Shown here one piece after another: positions 1-9,500 of a stretch of 48,887 bases of DNA. Source of the DNA: Nanobdellota archaeon (lineage in GTDB: Archaea; Nanobdellota; Nanobdellia; Pacearchaeales; GW2011-AR1); the NCBI GenBank assembly GCA_018830525.1, contig JAHJSH010000029.1, positions 169,697 through 218,583 of the forward strand, read 5' to 3'. Position numbers and translations under genes: made by a program. The notes beneath the pieces were generated by a model. It had not been told where the DNA came from. It ran no database searches and saw only the letters and a list, made by a program, of their open reading frames with translations. Position 1 is the first letter of the stretch. Each line of letters opens with the position of its first letter.

Positions 1-2
1 CT

Positions 3-293
3 ATGTTAAGAATAAAAAGAATGAGCGAGGTTGTTGGACGAAAAGTCTATACTGATTCTGGAGACCTTTTTGGAATGGTCGAGGAAGTTAACTTAATTGA
101 TAATAAGATTGATGGGTGGAGAATCGTCGTGGCTCGGGAGTCTGGGATGATTGAAGTTCTTGGTGGTGCTCGAGGGATTATTGTGCCTCATCAGTTTATT
201 AAGGCTATTGGAGATATTTTGATAATCAATAAGAATGCTGTTCCGGTTCAGGCAGAGGACGACGATATGCCTTTAGAAGAAGAACTAGCTTAA
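3..293 (+). CDS. PRC-barrel domain protein
   Basis: This 96-residue protein reads as a single PRC-barrel domain. The N-terminal pattern of a conserved 'sevvGrKVYtdsGdlfGmVeev' strand-turn-strand followed by 'iIVPhqfIkaiGDILIin' is typical of the small archaeal members. The family is found as a module in RNA processing (RimM) and photosynthetic proteins, but the archaeal stand-alone proteins have no firm function. It is probably cytoplasmic, since no signal peptide or membrane segment is seen, and the C-terminus is acidic. The start at position 3 fits the family's usual N-terminus, although the ATG at 21 is an alternative. Its promoter lies outside the window, so operon membership cannot be judged. 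Confidence 0.8.
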   Translation: MLRIKRMSEVVGRKVYTDSGDLFGMVEEVNLIDNKIDGWRIVVARESGMIEVLGGARGIIVPHQFIKAIGDILIINKNAVPVQAEDDDMPLEEELA

Positions 294-350
294 ATGTTAG
301 TTCATTATTAAATCTTAGATTTGCTGATGGGTTGGTTTAATCGTGGATAA

Positions 351-360
351 TTTTAAATAA
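351..360 (+). promoter_or_regulatory. TATA box for the LamG/pilin-like gene
   Basis: The sequence 'ttttaaataa' is centred about 26 nt before the ATG at 381, the spacing expected for a leaderless archaeal transcript. No Shine-Dalgarno sequence is present between it and the start codon. Confidence 0.55.
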
Positions 361-380
361 TCCCTTCTTATAATGTATTT

Positions 381-3083
381 ATGAAAAAGAGTTCGGAGTC
401 CTTTCAGAATCCTTTCATGTTTTTCTTGCTAGGCTCGAAAAAGAGAGGGGTTAGTGCGATTATTACTGCGGTTCTAATTATCTTGATTACTATTGCTGCT
501 ATTGGAATTATCTGGATGGCGATTGTTCCGCTTTTGAAAATGGATACTCTTTGTTCGGATATTTCTTCGCGAGTGAGTATTGATACTTCAAAAGGATATA
601 CTTATTATAATTCTGTTTATGATGTTATGGCTGTTCAGGTTAAACGAAATCCTGGGGGGAGTGCAAATCTTTCAGATGTAAGAATCACAATTAGTTTTGG
701 GGGGGGTTCGGGAAGTAAGATTGTTCCAGCTCCCGGGCCGGGTCAGGCGAGAGTTTATTTGTTTAATTTGAGTAACTTTGAGGGCGAGCCGACGAAGGTT
801 AGTGTTGCTCCAATTTTTTCGAAGGGGCGGAAGAAAACTGAATGTCCGGTTAGTTCTTTCTTGGAAGCCCCTTTCTTGAATGGAAGTCTTTCTGATGGAG
901 ATTATATCCTTTTTGGTGCTTGTGTTTCAGATGGAGATTGTGATGATGGGAATGATTGTACTTCGGATAGTTGCGGGGAAGAAGGTGAATGTGTTTATAG
1001 TTTGGTTACCAATGGTCTTCCTTGTCTTGGTGGAACTTGTCAATTTGGTGTTTGTGTCGAATGTTATACTTATCCTTTCTTGGGTCGTGTTGGTTATTGG
1101 AGTTTGAATGATTCGTTTGGCTTCGCTGTCGATAGTGTTGGAGATAATGATGGAAGTGTTTTTGGGAATACTCGGTTGTTGATGCACTTTGATGATGTCG
1201 CCGGGGCGACTTCGTTGTATGATGATGCGGTTGCTTATTGGAAGTTTGATGATACTGGTTTGGTTGCTGTTGATGAAAGTGTTAATGGAAATGATGGGAC
1301 TGTTGTTGGTGGGGTAACTGTTGGAGTTGATGGTGAGTTTGGGTCGGCTTATGAGTTTGATGGGGTTGATGGGTATGTTGAGGTTGGTGATGATGATAGT
1401 TTGGATTTTGGAACTGGAGACTTTACTGTTTGTAATTGGTTTAAATATAATACAGCAAATGGTCAGCAGGTCTGGTCAAAGAGGATAGAGTTAAAAGAGG
1501 ATATGGAGATGCAGATAGCTGGTAATCAATTAATTATTACAACAAGTTATGGCGAGTCTAAAGATTGGATTACTGTGGGTAATATTTTTGAAGGTGTTTG
1601 GTATTATTCATGTGTAGTACGGGATAATGGGAATGTTAGTTCATATGTTGATGGGGATTATAAAAATAGCACGTTTAATGAAGATAATGTTTCTACTTCA
1701 TCAGATTTCTATATTGGGAAGGATGGTGTGGCTGACCTGGAATTTTTCAATGGCTCAATCGACCAAGTAGCAATCTGGGATAAAGCATTAACTCCTTTGG
1801 AGATTTCTGAGATTTATAGGGAAGGGCTTGTGCGGGATGAGACGGCTTATAGGAATAACGGGCGGTTTAATGATAGTTCGGATGTGAAGGTTGTTGCTGG
1901 GGTTAGTGGTTTGGCTGGGGATAAGGCTTTGGAGTTTGATGGTGTTGATGATTATGTTGAAGTTGATGATGGGATTTTTACAGTAACTCAATCAGAATTG
2001 ACTTTAAGTTCTTGGGTCTATATTAATGAATTTAACTTGGGTCTATCGGGAGGAGACACTTCAACCCCCCTTATTTCTAGTTATAATAATTATGATTTGG
2101 GAAATGGGAAGGGGTATATGTTGAGAGCATTTCATAGAAATCTTAATGGTGAAAATACCTTGAGTTGGAAATTTAATATAATGGATGGCGGTCTTGGAAA
2201 AAGTATTGATTGTTTTACTCTCGGTGTATCTGCGTTTGAAGCTGATTATAAAAACAAATGGATCAACATTGTTGGGGTTTTTAAGGGAGATGACTATATT
2301 AAATTATATATCGGGGGACAGGAATGTTTTTCTGATTCTGCACCCAGTCAAATGATTCCAGATTTAACTTCTCCAGTGTGGGTTGGAAGGACTGGAGTTA
2401 ATCCAGGTTTCCTTAATGGCTCAATAGACGAAGTTGCAATTTATTCAAGGGCATTGACTGCGACGGAGATTGGGGAACATTATGATGAGAAGAAGGCGCA
2501 GTTTGTTGATTGGGGTGATGGTCAGGTTGGGGGTGCGATGGAGTTTGATGGAGTTGATGATTATGTTGATTTGGGAACGGCCGATTCTTTGAATGTTAGT
2601 AATAGCACTCTTAGCGCTTGGGTAAAAATCAATTCTTTTAGTACTGATGATAATGTCGGACAAGTGATAGCTTCAAGTTATGCCGTAAATTTGGGGGGGG
2701 CTATATTTTATTTAAACGGGAATTTGCAGGGAACTGGTGCATTACCTGGATTTAGGATGTTTGGAGGTATTGATCCTATTCCTAGTGCATTAAGTTCTGA
2801 AAATTTATTATTAGATAAATGGTATCATATTGTTGGTACTTATGATGGGACCAATATAAACATTTATACTGATGGGGACTTAAAAGACTCTAGATTATAC
2901 CTTGATGGAAAGGGATTTAATCAGTTTATTATTGGTAAAGCATCTTGGTATGATGGGCATTTTTTCAATGGCTCCATCGACGAAGTCTCTATTTGGAGTA
3001 GGGCATTATCGAAAGACGAGATTGAAGCGATTTATAATTTGGATAAGGGTGTGGGGATTTGTTCTTACCTAACTTCGATTTAA
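381..3083 (+). CDS. Large surface protein with pilin-like N-terminus and three LamG domains
   Basis: This 900-residue protein is probably a cell-surface adhesin or sugar-binding protein. Residues 20-23 (KKRG) followed by about 28 hydrophobic residues resemble a class III (type IV pilin) signal, so prepilin peptidase may process it. A Cys-rich Asp segment (about 181-228, 'DGDCDDGNDCTSDSC') follows. Then come three concanavalin A-like LamG/jellyroll repeats, at roughly 285-485, 495-715 and 725-895. Each starts with an 'EFDGVDDYVEV'-type strand and ends with a 'GSIDEVAIWSRAL' strand. The LamG repeats are clear from these recurring motifs; pilus association is inferred from the N-terminus and the nearby pilus locus. 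The start at 381 is supported by the TATA spacing. Poly-G runs in Gly codons are frequent. Confidence 0.8.
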   Translation: MKKSSESFQNPFMFFLLGSKKRGVSAIITAVLIILITIAAIGIIWMAIVPLLKMDTLCSDISSRVSIDTSKGYTYYNSVYDVMAVQVKRNPGGSANLSDVRITISFGGGSGSKIVPAPGPGQARVYLFNLSNFEGEPTKVSVAPIFSKGRKKTECPVSSFLEAPFLNGSLSDGDYILFGACVSDGDCDDGNDCTSDSCGEEGECVYSLVTNGLPCLGGTCQFGVCVECYTYPFLGRVGYWSLNDSFGFAVDSVGDNDGSVFGNTRLLMHFDDVAGATSLYDDAVAYWKFDDTGLVAVDESVNGNDGTVVGGVTVGVDGEFGSAYEFDGVDGYVEVGDDDSLDFGTGDFTVCNWFKYNTANGQQVWSKRIELKEDMEMQIAGNQLIITTSYGESKDWITVGNIFEGVWYYSCVVRDNGNVSSYVDGDYKNSTFNEDNVSTSSDFYIGKDGVADLEFFNGSIDQVAIWDKALTPLEISEIYREGLVRDETAYRNNGRFNDSSDVKVVAGVSGLAGDKALEFDGVDDYVEVDDGIFTVTQSELTLSSWVYINEFNLGLSGGDTSTPLISSYNNYDLGNGKGYMLRAFHRNLNGENTLSWKFNIMDGGLGKSIDCFTLGVSAFEADYKNKWINIVGVFKGDDYIKLYIGGQECFSDSAPSQMIPDLTSPVWVGRTGVNPGFLNGSIDEVAIYSRALTATEIGEHYDEKKAQFVDWGDGQVGGAMEFDGVDDYVDLGTADSLNVSNSTLSAWVKINSFSTDDNVGQVIASSYAVNLGGAIFYLNGNLQGTGALPGFRMFGGIDPIPSALSSENLLLDKWYHIVGTYDGTNINIYTDGDLKDSRLYLDGKGFNQFIIGKASWYDGHFFNGSIDEVSIWSRALSKDEIEAIYNLDKGVGICSYLTSI

Positions 3084-3116
3084 GTGGCGAGGTTAAGTTC
3101 TTAGTTAATTTTAGGA

Positions 3117-3127
3117 ATATTTAAATA
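3117..3127 (+). promoter_or_regulatory. TATA box for the first tandem membrane-protein gene
   Basis: 'atatttaaata' lies about 27 nt before the ATG at 3149, with no ribosome binding site between, which fits leaderless transcription. Confidence 0.55.
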
Positions 3128-3148
3128 GGATTTAGGTTTGTGTAGTGT

Positions 3149-3637
3149 ATGGGAATATTTGCTAATGCTTTTTTTACGGAGATGCTTTTGCCGTTCTTAC
3201 TTGTGTTCGTCGTAGTTTTCGCGATTCTTCAGAAGTCTAAGATTCTTGGGGAGGGGAAGGCGCAGATTGATTCACTTGTTGCGATGGTTATCGGTCTACT
3301 TTTGATTGGTGTAAGGCAACCTCGAGAGATTATTGTGAATTTAATGCCGTGGATGGCGGTGGGTGTTGCGGTGATTTTGGTGTTCCTTATATTATATGGT
3401 CTTGTGGCTGGGGATTTGTCTAAGGCTCCCGACTGGATGAAGATTACTTTTGGAACTCTTGCAGGATTGTTTACTATTGGTGTTGTCGTATATGTTACCG
3501 GTTTTTATAATGTTATTGGAGATTGGTTTTCTGATGGGACAAGTGGAATTTGGTCTAATGTAATTATGGTTATCCTCGTGGTTGGGGCTATGGTTGTTGC
3601 AGTGGTTACTGGGAAGAAGAAGAAAAAGGACGATTGA
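3149..3637 (+). CDS. Polytopic membrane protein, tandem family member 1
   Basis: I do not recognise a named family. The 162-residue protein has about five hydrophobic segments and a basic C-terminal tail (KKKKKDD). Its first 50 residues, 'PFLLVFVVVFAILQKSKILG' and onward, match the next two genes: a membrane helix, then a short K-[ST]-K-[IV]-LG turn, then another helix. The three genes therefore look like products of local duplication. They lie between a pilin-like LamG gene and the pilus ATPase locus, so a role in surface assembly is possible but only inferred. Confidence 0.7.
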   Translation: MGIFANAFFTEMLLPFLLVFVVVFAILQKSKILGEGKAQIDSLVAMVIGLLLIGVRQPREIIVNLMPWMAVGVAVILVFLILYGLVAGDLSKAPDWMKITFGTLAGLFTIGVVVYVTGFYNVIGDWFSDGTSGIWSNVIMVILVVGAMVVAVVTGKKKKKDD

Positions 3638-3645
3638 TAAGAAAC

Positions 3646-3655
3646 ATATATAAAT
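3646..3655 (+). promoter_or_regulatory. TATA box for the second tandem membrane-protein gene
   Basis: 'atatataaat' is centred about 26 nt before the ATG at 3676. This spacing supports that ATG over the upstream TTG used in the ORF track. Confidence 0.55.
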
Positions 3656-3675
3656 GAGTTTTTTCTTAATTGACT

Positions 3676-4203
3676 ATGGGAATTACAGGGATGGTTACAA
3701 CTGTTACTGATGTGTTAAATATCTGGAACGATATTGGGGTGTTTTCTTATGTGATTCCGTTTCTTTTGATATTTGCAGTTATTTTTGCTATATTGGATAA
3801 AACCAAAATCCTAGGAGATAATAAGACTATTGAGTCTATTGTGGCTGCGGCTATTGGTTTGCTTTCTTTACAATTTGATTTTGTTTCGGAGTTCTTTGCA
3901 GTTATTTTCCCTCGGTTTGGGATTGGAATTTCAATATTTATTGTACTTCTAATTATGTTGGGTTTCTTCTATGGTGATGGTGAGTTGAAGAAAGGAAAGG
4001 TTGCTTGGATTGGTTGGACTGTGGGGATAGGAGTTGTTCTTTGGTCGCTTAGTGCTTGGGATCAATGGTCTGGAAATTCTGGCTTTGGTGGTTTCTTTGT
4101 CGAGAACATATGGTCGATTATAGTTCTGGCAGTCTTAGTTACAATAATTATTGTTACAGCTAAATCTGGGAAGAAGTCTGGTTCTTTGGGTCCGGTAAAG
4201 TAA
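3676..4203 (+). CDS. Polytopic membrane protein, tandem family member 2
   Basis: This 175-residue membrane protein is a paralogue of its two neighbours. It shares 'PFLLIFAVIFAILDKTKILG' followed by a hydrophobic helix, with about five membrane segments in total and a short basic C-terminus. I chose the ATG at 3676 because the TATA box lies about 26 nt upstream and the TTG at 3670 has no other support. The stop codon abuts the ATG of the next paralogue, so the two are probably co-transcribed and translationally coupled. Function is unknown. Confidence 0.7.
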   Translation: MGITGMVTTVTDVLNIWNDIGVFSYVIPFLLIFAVIFAILDKTKILGDNKTIESIVAAAIGLLSLQFDFVSEFFAVIFPRFGIGISIFIVLLIMLGFFYGDGELKKGKVAWIGWTVGIGVVLWSLSAWDQWSGNSGFGGFFVENIWSIIVLAVLVTIIIVTAKSGKKSGSLGPVK

Positions 4204-4683
4204 ATGGTAGCAGAAGCATCTGTTTCAGTGGTTGGATATTTTATGCCTATCTTTGCATTTTTATTAGTCTTTATTGTAATCTATGCCCTTTTGTTTAAGA
4301 CGAAAGTTCTAGGAGAAAATCAACCTGTCATGCTCTTTATCTCCTTCATCTTGTCTAGCTTTTTTATTGTTCAGGCTTCATTAGTTGAGTTTGTTAAATT
4401 TACTTCGGCTTGGTTTAGTGTAGTTATTATTGGAGTTTTCTTTTTGATTGCATTGCTCGGATTTTTGCCCGGGAAAGAGCCCCTTTCATTTTTAGGTAAG
4501 AATAATTGGTTTTCTTGGGTTCTCTTGGGATTAATTGTGGCCTTCTTTGTAATCTCTTCGGCTTATGTTTTCAATTGGGCACTTAATTGGGGGATGGTTC
4601 AGGAATGGTTTGATACTGGTTGGTTTGGAATGATTCTTCTCCTTGCTGTTGCCGCAGTTGTTTCTTGGAAGATTAAGAAGTAA
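4204..4683 (+). CDS. Polytopic membrane protein, tandem family member 3
   Basis: This 159-residue protein starts immediately after the previous stop codon. It repeats the family pattern 'AFLLVFIVIYALLFKTKVLG', followed by further hydrophobic segments and a short basic tail (WKIKK). Divergence from the other two copies suggests an old duplication. Nothing in the sequence points to catalysis. The gene converges on the minus-strand coiled-coil gene, and a hairpin-containing repeated element lies between them. Confidence 0.7.
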   Translation: MVAEASVSVVGYFMPIFAFLLVFIVIYALLFKTKVLGENQPVMLFISFILSSFFIVQASLVEFVKFTSAWFSVVIIGVFFLIALLGFLPGKEPLSFLGKNNWFSWVLLGLIVAFFVISSAYVFNWALNWGMVQEWFDTGWFGMILLLAVAAVVSWKIKK

Positions 4684-4696
4684 ATTTATTCATCAA

Positions 4697-4775
4697 TTTC
4701 TTGGTAAAAAATTTTTTATGTGTAGAAGCACACTGCGAAATTTGTTCTCTGTGAAATTTACTGACTAAAATAACT
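4697..4775. repeat. Intergenic repeated element, copy A
   Basis: This stretch aligns over roughly 78 nt with 31157-31234, with most bases matching by eye. Both copies read 'TTTCTTG.TAAAA', a small hairpin ('GTGTAGAAGCAC' here), then 'GCGAA.TTT' and finally 'CTG..TAAAA.TAA'. Copy A sits between convergent genes and may be a terminator, a structured RNA or a short mobile relic. The conserved order of blocks is directly visible; its function is not. Confidence 0.5.
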
Positions 4776-4797
4776 TTTTGTTAAGGAGGGTTTAGGA

Positions 4798-5583
4798 TTA
4801 TTTAGCTAACTTTCTTAACTCATTAAAATTATCAACTAGCGGGTTCATTAATTTTGAAACGGTTCCGTGAAGATTGTTTAGGTCTTTGTGAATCATCGCG
4901 TTGCTTTCTCCGAATTCTCCAATTTTTCCGATGATTGCTTGTTGGAGTTTGTCTATCGAATTTTCAATTCTCTTTAATCTATCATCGATGTCATCAACCT
5001 TTTCTTGGATTGCATTTTTGAATGAAACTAAGTCTCCAGTTTTTTCTTTGAACTCATTTAGTTTTTCTATGACAACTTGTTCGGCAATTTCTGAAATTGT
5101 TTCGGTATCTATTCCCCCTTGTGGTGCGTAATAATCTTGGTCTGAATATGCTTGCGGAGTTTCAGGGTAGTAGTAATCTTGGCCTCCGTCTTGGGGAGGA
5201 TATGCTTGTTGTCCATCTTGCGGAGGATAAATTTCTGGACCGGGAGCCATTGGAGGTTGCATCTGTTGTGCTTGTGGTGGGCCCTGGGGGGCTTCCTCTT
5301 CAAGTCCTGTGCTCATCATTGATTGTTGCATTCCTGCCTGGTTTGATAGACCCCTCCGTGCTTGCATCTGTGGGGCTTGGGCTGGGGGTTGTATCGGAGG
5401 GGCTTGTGTTAAATGTTTTCCCATCCCGGGGGCGGGTGAAGAAACTGCAGCCTTAACTCTTGCTTGATTTAACGAGTCATTAATATCTCTGAGGGGAACA
5501 CCTTCGTTCTGTAATCTTGTAGAAATTTCTCCATCATCCATCCCCTCTCTTTGTAGTCCCATTATCTTTTCTAATACATCCAT
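4798..5583 (-). CDS. Coiled-coil protein with Pro/Gln-rich linker
   Basis: This 261-residue protein has three parts. Residues 1-48 form a short helical domain ('LQREGMDDGEISTRLQNEGV') resembling the N-terminus of the membrane protein at 47678. Residues about 55-155 are a low-complexity linker rich in Pro, Gln and Tyr. Residues about 160-261 are a predicted coiled coil ('KVDDIDDRLKRIENSIDKLQQAI'). No signal peptide or membrane segment is visible. It is adjacent to a second coiled-coil gene and divergent from the pilus ATPase locus, so a cytoplasmic accessory role like that of archaellum FlaC/D/E is conceivable, but I see no diagnostic motif. Confidence 0.65.
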   Translation of the reverse strand: MDVLEKIMGLQREGMDDGEISTRLQNEGVPLRDINDSLNQARVKAAVSSPAPGMGKHLTQAPPIQPPAQAPQMQARRGLSNQAGMQQSMMSTGLEEEAPQGPPQAQQMQPPMAPGPEIYPPQDGQQAYPPQDGGQDYYYPETPQAYSDQDYYAPQGGIDTETISEIAEQVVIEKLNEFKEKTGDLVSFKNAIQEKVDDIDDRLKRIENSIDKLQQAIIGKIGEFGESNAMIHKDLNNLHGTVSKLMNPLVDNFNELRKLAK

Positions 5584-5638
5584 ATTATTCTGTGGGTTTT
5601 GTAGTTTTTATTTCTTTACCTAAGGCACTAACAGTTTC

Positions 5639-6058
5639 TTAAGGTTTCAACTTTCCTTTATTTAGTTGAACTTCATTCATACCTTCTTTCTTAGATAGTT
5701 TTGCATCTATTAATTCTTCAACATCCTTTCTCCTCATAAATTCTAATGGTTGGAAATCTTTTAACATTCGCTCAATTATAACTACTTCATCTCTTTTTAC
5801 AAACTTATTGACTTCAGAAAGGAGGTTATTTGAAATTCTTTTTATTTTTTCTAAGTCTTTTTTTATCTCCAAGTTTTCTTTTTTTATCTCCTTTAATTCG
5901 TCTTCTAGTTCTTGTCTTGATGAAATTAAATTTTTTCCCAGAAGTAAAACTCTTTCCCTGATTAATCTATTTCTTTCATCGATGTCTCTAAGTCTAGTGT
6001 TGAAGTCTGCTAAAAGAAATTGAACTTGATCACCTTGTGGAGTTGGAGCCTCTGCCAT
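5639..6058 (-). CDS. Coiled-coil protein
   Basis: This 139-residue protein is dominated by charged heptad-like sequence ('SSRQELEDELKEIKKENLEI') with no membrane segment. The C-terminal third ('EFMRRKDVEELIDAKLSKKEG') is more compact. It lies upstream of the other coiled-coil gene on the same strand, separated by 55 nt, and is divergently oriented from the pilus-type locus. I do not recognise the family. A structural or scaffold role in the cytoplasm is the most that can be inferred. Confidence 0.6.
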   Translation of the reverse strand: MAEAPTPQGDQVQFLLADFNTRLRDIDERNRLIRERVLLLGKNLISSRQELEDELKEIKKENLEIKKDLEKIKRISNNLLSEVNKFVKRDEVVIIERMLKDFQPLEFMRRKDVEELIDAKLSKKEGMNEVQLNKGKLKP

Positions 6059-6200
6059 TTAATTTGTTGGTTACAGAAGTTTATAATTCTTTAGGATATG
6101 GAATTCATATTGGGAACAATCTGTTATTGTAAATAAAATCTAATGGTTTTATCACACATACATTTTAATATAAGACATCCATTATTTTTTAATAGAGAGT

Positions 6201-6398
6201 TTGGAAAAAAAGGCTGATGTCTTTGATGCGATTAAAAGAATTGGGGTGATTGTGTTTCCTTTTATTGTGGGGTTGGCTACATATGCAGTTTCTAAGAATT
6301 GTGGTTCTCTTGATCCTGCAGTTGTTGGTACTCTTGTATCCGCCCCGGCTTTTGTTTATTCTCGGCTAGTTATTGGTAATGACTATAATCTTTTTTAG
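6201..6398 (+). CDS. Small two-helix membrane protein
   Basis: This 65-residue ORF has a charged N-terminus, a hydrophobic segment ('IGVIVFPFIVGLATYAV') and a second one near the C-terminus. The start is a TTG at 6201, and an AT-rich 'ttttaatataag' lies about 26 nt upstream, which supports leaderless use of that codon. It precedes the pilus ATPase gene but is separated from it by 119 nt. No family is recognised. Confidence 0.5.
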   Translation: MEKKADVFDAIKRIGVIVFPFIVGLATYAVSKNCGSLDPAVVGTLVSAPAFVYSRLVIGNDYNLF

Positions 6399-6517
6399 AG
6401 AATCAATTATACATATATTTTAATATGTGTTTTTGTAAATTATACTGGGGTGACTAAAAATAAACTTTAGAAAAGTTTTACGTTTTTATTTGCCAGATAG
6501 GGGGGAGAAAATAAAAA

Positions 6518-9500
6518 ATGATGTTTAAACCGGGCGCGCCATTGTATTCTTATGAGATTATTCGGGAATCTGGGGAGAATGTTATGTACATTAATTATCT
6601 TGGTGCGAACTTTACTCCTTCCTTGATTGAATCCCCAATTGTGATGGCTAGGACGCTTGATAACCTTAAGGAAGATTCAAATATTAGTCGAATTGTTTTT
6701 GTCCAACAGAGAAATTATTCCCATGACTTTACACAGGTGAAAATGTTGATTGAAGTTTCCAACCTTTTTGATTTTTTAATTAATCGGGAACGAATCGTTT
6801 CTCCTGAAAAATTATCTCATCTGGGCAAGGATTATTATGTTGCTTATGCTTTTTTGAATCATATTCTTAATGAGGTTTTGAAACAAGATCCGATTTTGGC
6901 TTATAGGGAATTAAGGAGCGCGATTTTTGAACAGAAAGCTTTGTTGGGGGAGGGGGGAGATAATGAAGACTATATTCGGGTTTTGGAAAAGGTTGAAGGT
7001 TATTTTGAAGATTTATTATTGGTTAAAAAGTTGAAGCCTTCTTTTGATTCTTATTCTTCCGGAGATAGGGATATTTATTCAGAGGTTTTTAGGGCGGATG
7101 CGATGCCGAATTTTACCTTTACTCGAATGGTTGCGCGAATCCCTGACGATGCTGAAATTATCAAACAGTATGAAATAGCGGAAGGGCCGGATAAAAGTTT
7201 GGTTACTATTTTTGAGCGTCCGAATAAAGCGAAGCTTGTCTATCACTTGTCACCTCCGGAATATAGTCTTAATGAGGATCATCATATGTTGTTGAATCTT
7301 GCACGGCAGGTTTTAATTGAGCATCGGCCGTCCGAGGAAGAATTTAATGATCCGGAGCGGACTCGGCAGGTTTTTCTTAATGTTGCTAGGGATTTGCTTT
7401 CAGATTTGGCGCAGAGTAAGAATCTTAGTTTGAATTACATGGAGTTGGGGAAGTTGGCGAATATTCTTGTGAGACATACGATTGGTTTTGGAATTTTAGA
7501 AGTTTTGCTTCAGGATGAGAATTTACAGGATATTGTTATTAACGCTCCGGTTAGTTTAAGTCCGGTTTTTGTAAGGCATAATGAGTTTGATGAGTGTGTT
7601 ACTAATTTGATTCCTTCTCAAGAGGATGCGGATTCTTGGGCGGCAAAGTTTAGGATGATTTCGGGTCGGGCGCTTGATGAGGCGAATCCGATTTTGGATA
7701 CTAATTTGGAATTGAAAAATGCGAGTGCTAGAGTTGCAATTATCCAGCAGCCACTTTCTGCAGGAGGAATTGCTTATGCTTTGAGGCGACATCGTAGCAA
7801 ACCGTGGACTTTGCCTTTATTTATTAAAAATAAAATGATAGATAGTTTAGGTGCGGGACTTTTGAGTTTTATGGTTGATGGGGCTCGAACGATGTTGGTT
7901 GCTGGGACAAGAAGTTCAGGTAAATGTGTTGATGGGGATACATTGATTCAATTAAGTGATGGAGGAATAAAAAAGATTAGAGATTTGGTTGGAGAGAAGA
8001 AGAAAGATATAGAAGATGGAGAGATATTTAGTCCAAAAGAGAAATTTGGGGTTAAGTCTTTAGAAGGAATGAAAATTAGTGAGAAGGAAATAAGTGATGT
8101 ATGGAAGAGGATTTCTCCTGAAAAGGTTATTCAAATAAGAACAAGAAGTGGAAAGCAGATTATTACTACAAAAGAACATCCTTATTTTATTTATGAGGGG
8201 GGTATAAAAAATAAGAGGGCAGATTCTCTTGAAAAAGGTAATTTGATTGTTAGCCCGCGAAATTTGAAATTTGATTTAGATGAACAGAAAATTAATTTAA
8301 AAGATAATAACTATTTAGTGAATGAGGGGGGGGTAAGTTATGTTCTGAAAGGCGGAACTAATTCTCAAGAAGTTTTATTTCCAAAAACAGTAACTAAAGA
8401 ATTAGCTGAAATTATTGGAATGATAATCGGTGATGGGCATTTGGATGAATGTAAATTAGAATTTCATAATCAGTCTATTGAATTAAGAGAGAGGTATATT
8501 AAATTGTTAAAGATGTTTGGGGTGAAATATAGAATTTTTGATTCTCATACTACAACTGTTGTGCAAGTAACTTCTAGAATGTTAAATAGGTTATTGAGAG
8601 ATGTTTTTGAAATTCCTTTTGGGAAAAAGTCTGATAAGGTTGTTATCCCTCAAATAATACTAAAATCTAATAATAATGTTTTGGCAAGATTTTTAAGAGG
8701 GTATTTTGATTGTGATGGTTATGTTCCAAAAGACAAAAGAGACTTGGAGATTGTTAGTGCAAGTAAAATGATGGGGGAGCACTTGAAGCTGGCACTTTTG
8801 CGGTTTGGCATTACACCTTTTTTGAAGATTAAGAAAATTAATGGAGAAAATTATTATAGAATATTGATTAGAGGAAGTTTTGTTAATGATTATGCTAAGA
8901 ATATTGGTTTTTTTCATCCATTTAAAAAAAATAGATTAGAGCAAATTAGTTGTAGGGATTTTATTGAAAATTCTAATACTGATGTAATTCCTGAAGGTAA
9001 TGAGATAATTAAAAAGTTAAGAAAAGAATTAAGGGTTTGTCCACAGGATGTTAGAATTGTTACTGGAAAAGATTATTGGGCTTATGAAAATGATAAATAT
9101 AGGGTTACAAGGAGTTGGTTTAGAAAACTTGTTTATTTTTACAAAAACAGGTTTGATAATTTGAAGACTATGGGGGAGGATATTGTGAAGTTAAAGAATT
9201 TTGTTAATTTCAATTATACTGATTATTTGGAAAACATCAATAAGTTGAGGAGTTTACTCGGAGTTTCTTATTCTTTCTTGGCAGGAGAATTGGGTATGTC
9301 TGAGGCAGGCATAAGAAAAATTTTGAAAAATAAGAAAATTAGCAATTATGGGGTTTTAATTAAAACTTTTGGTTTGTTTAGATTTTTGAAAGAAAGGTAT
9401 GATGCAGTTTTTGGGTTAAAAGGAAATGGTTTGAGGGTTGATTGTATCCCTGAATTAGTTAAAGAAGGGGTTGTTAGTTATGCAGAAATAGGGAGGGAGT

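Noticed and set aside
5097-5456. 119-residue plus-strand ORF opposite the coiled-coil gene
   Set aside because: It mirrors the Pro/Gln-rich linker; the minus-strand frame has a sensible N-terminus and a coiled-coil region.
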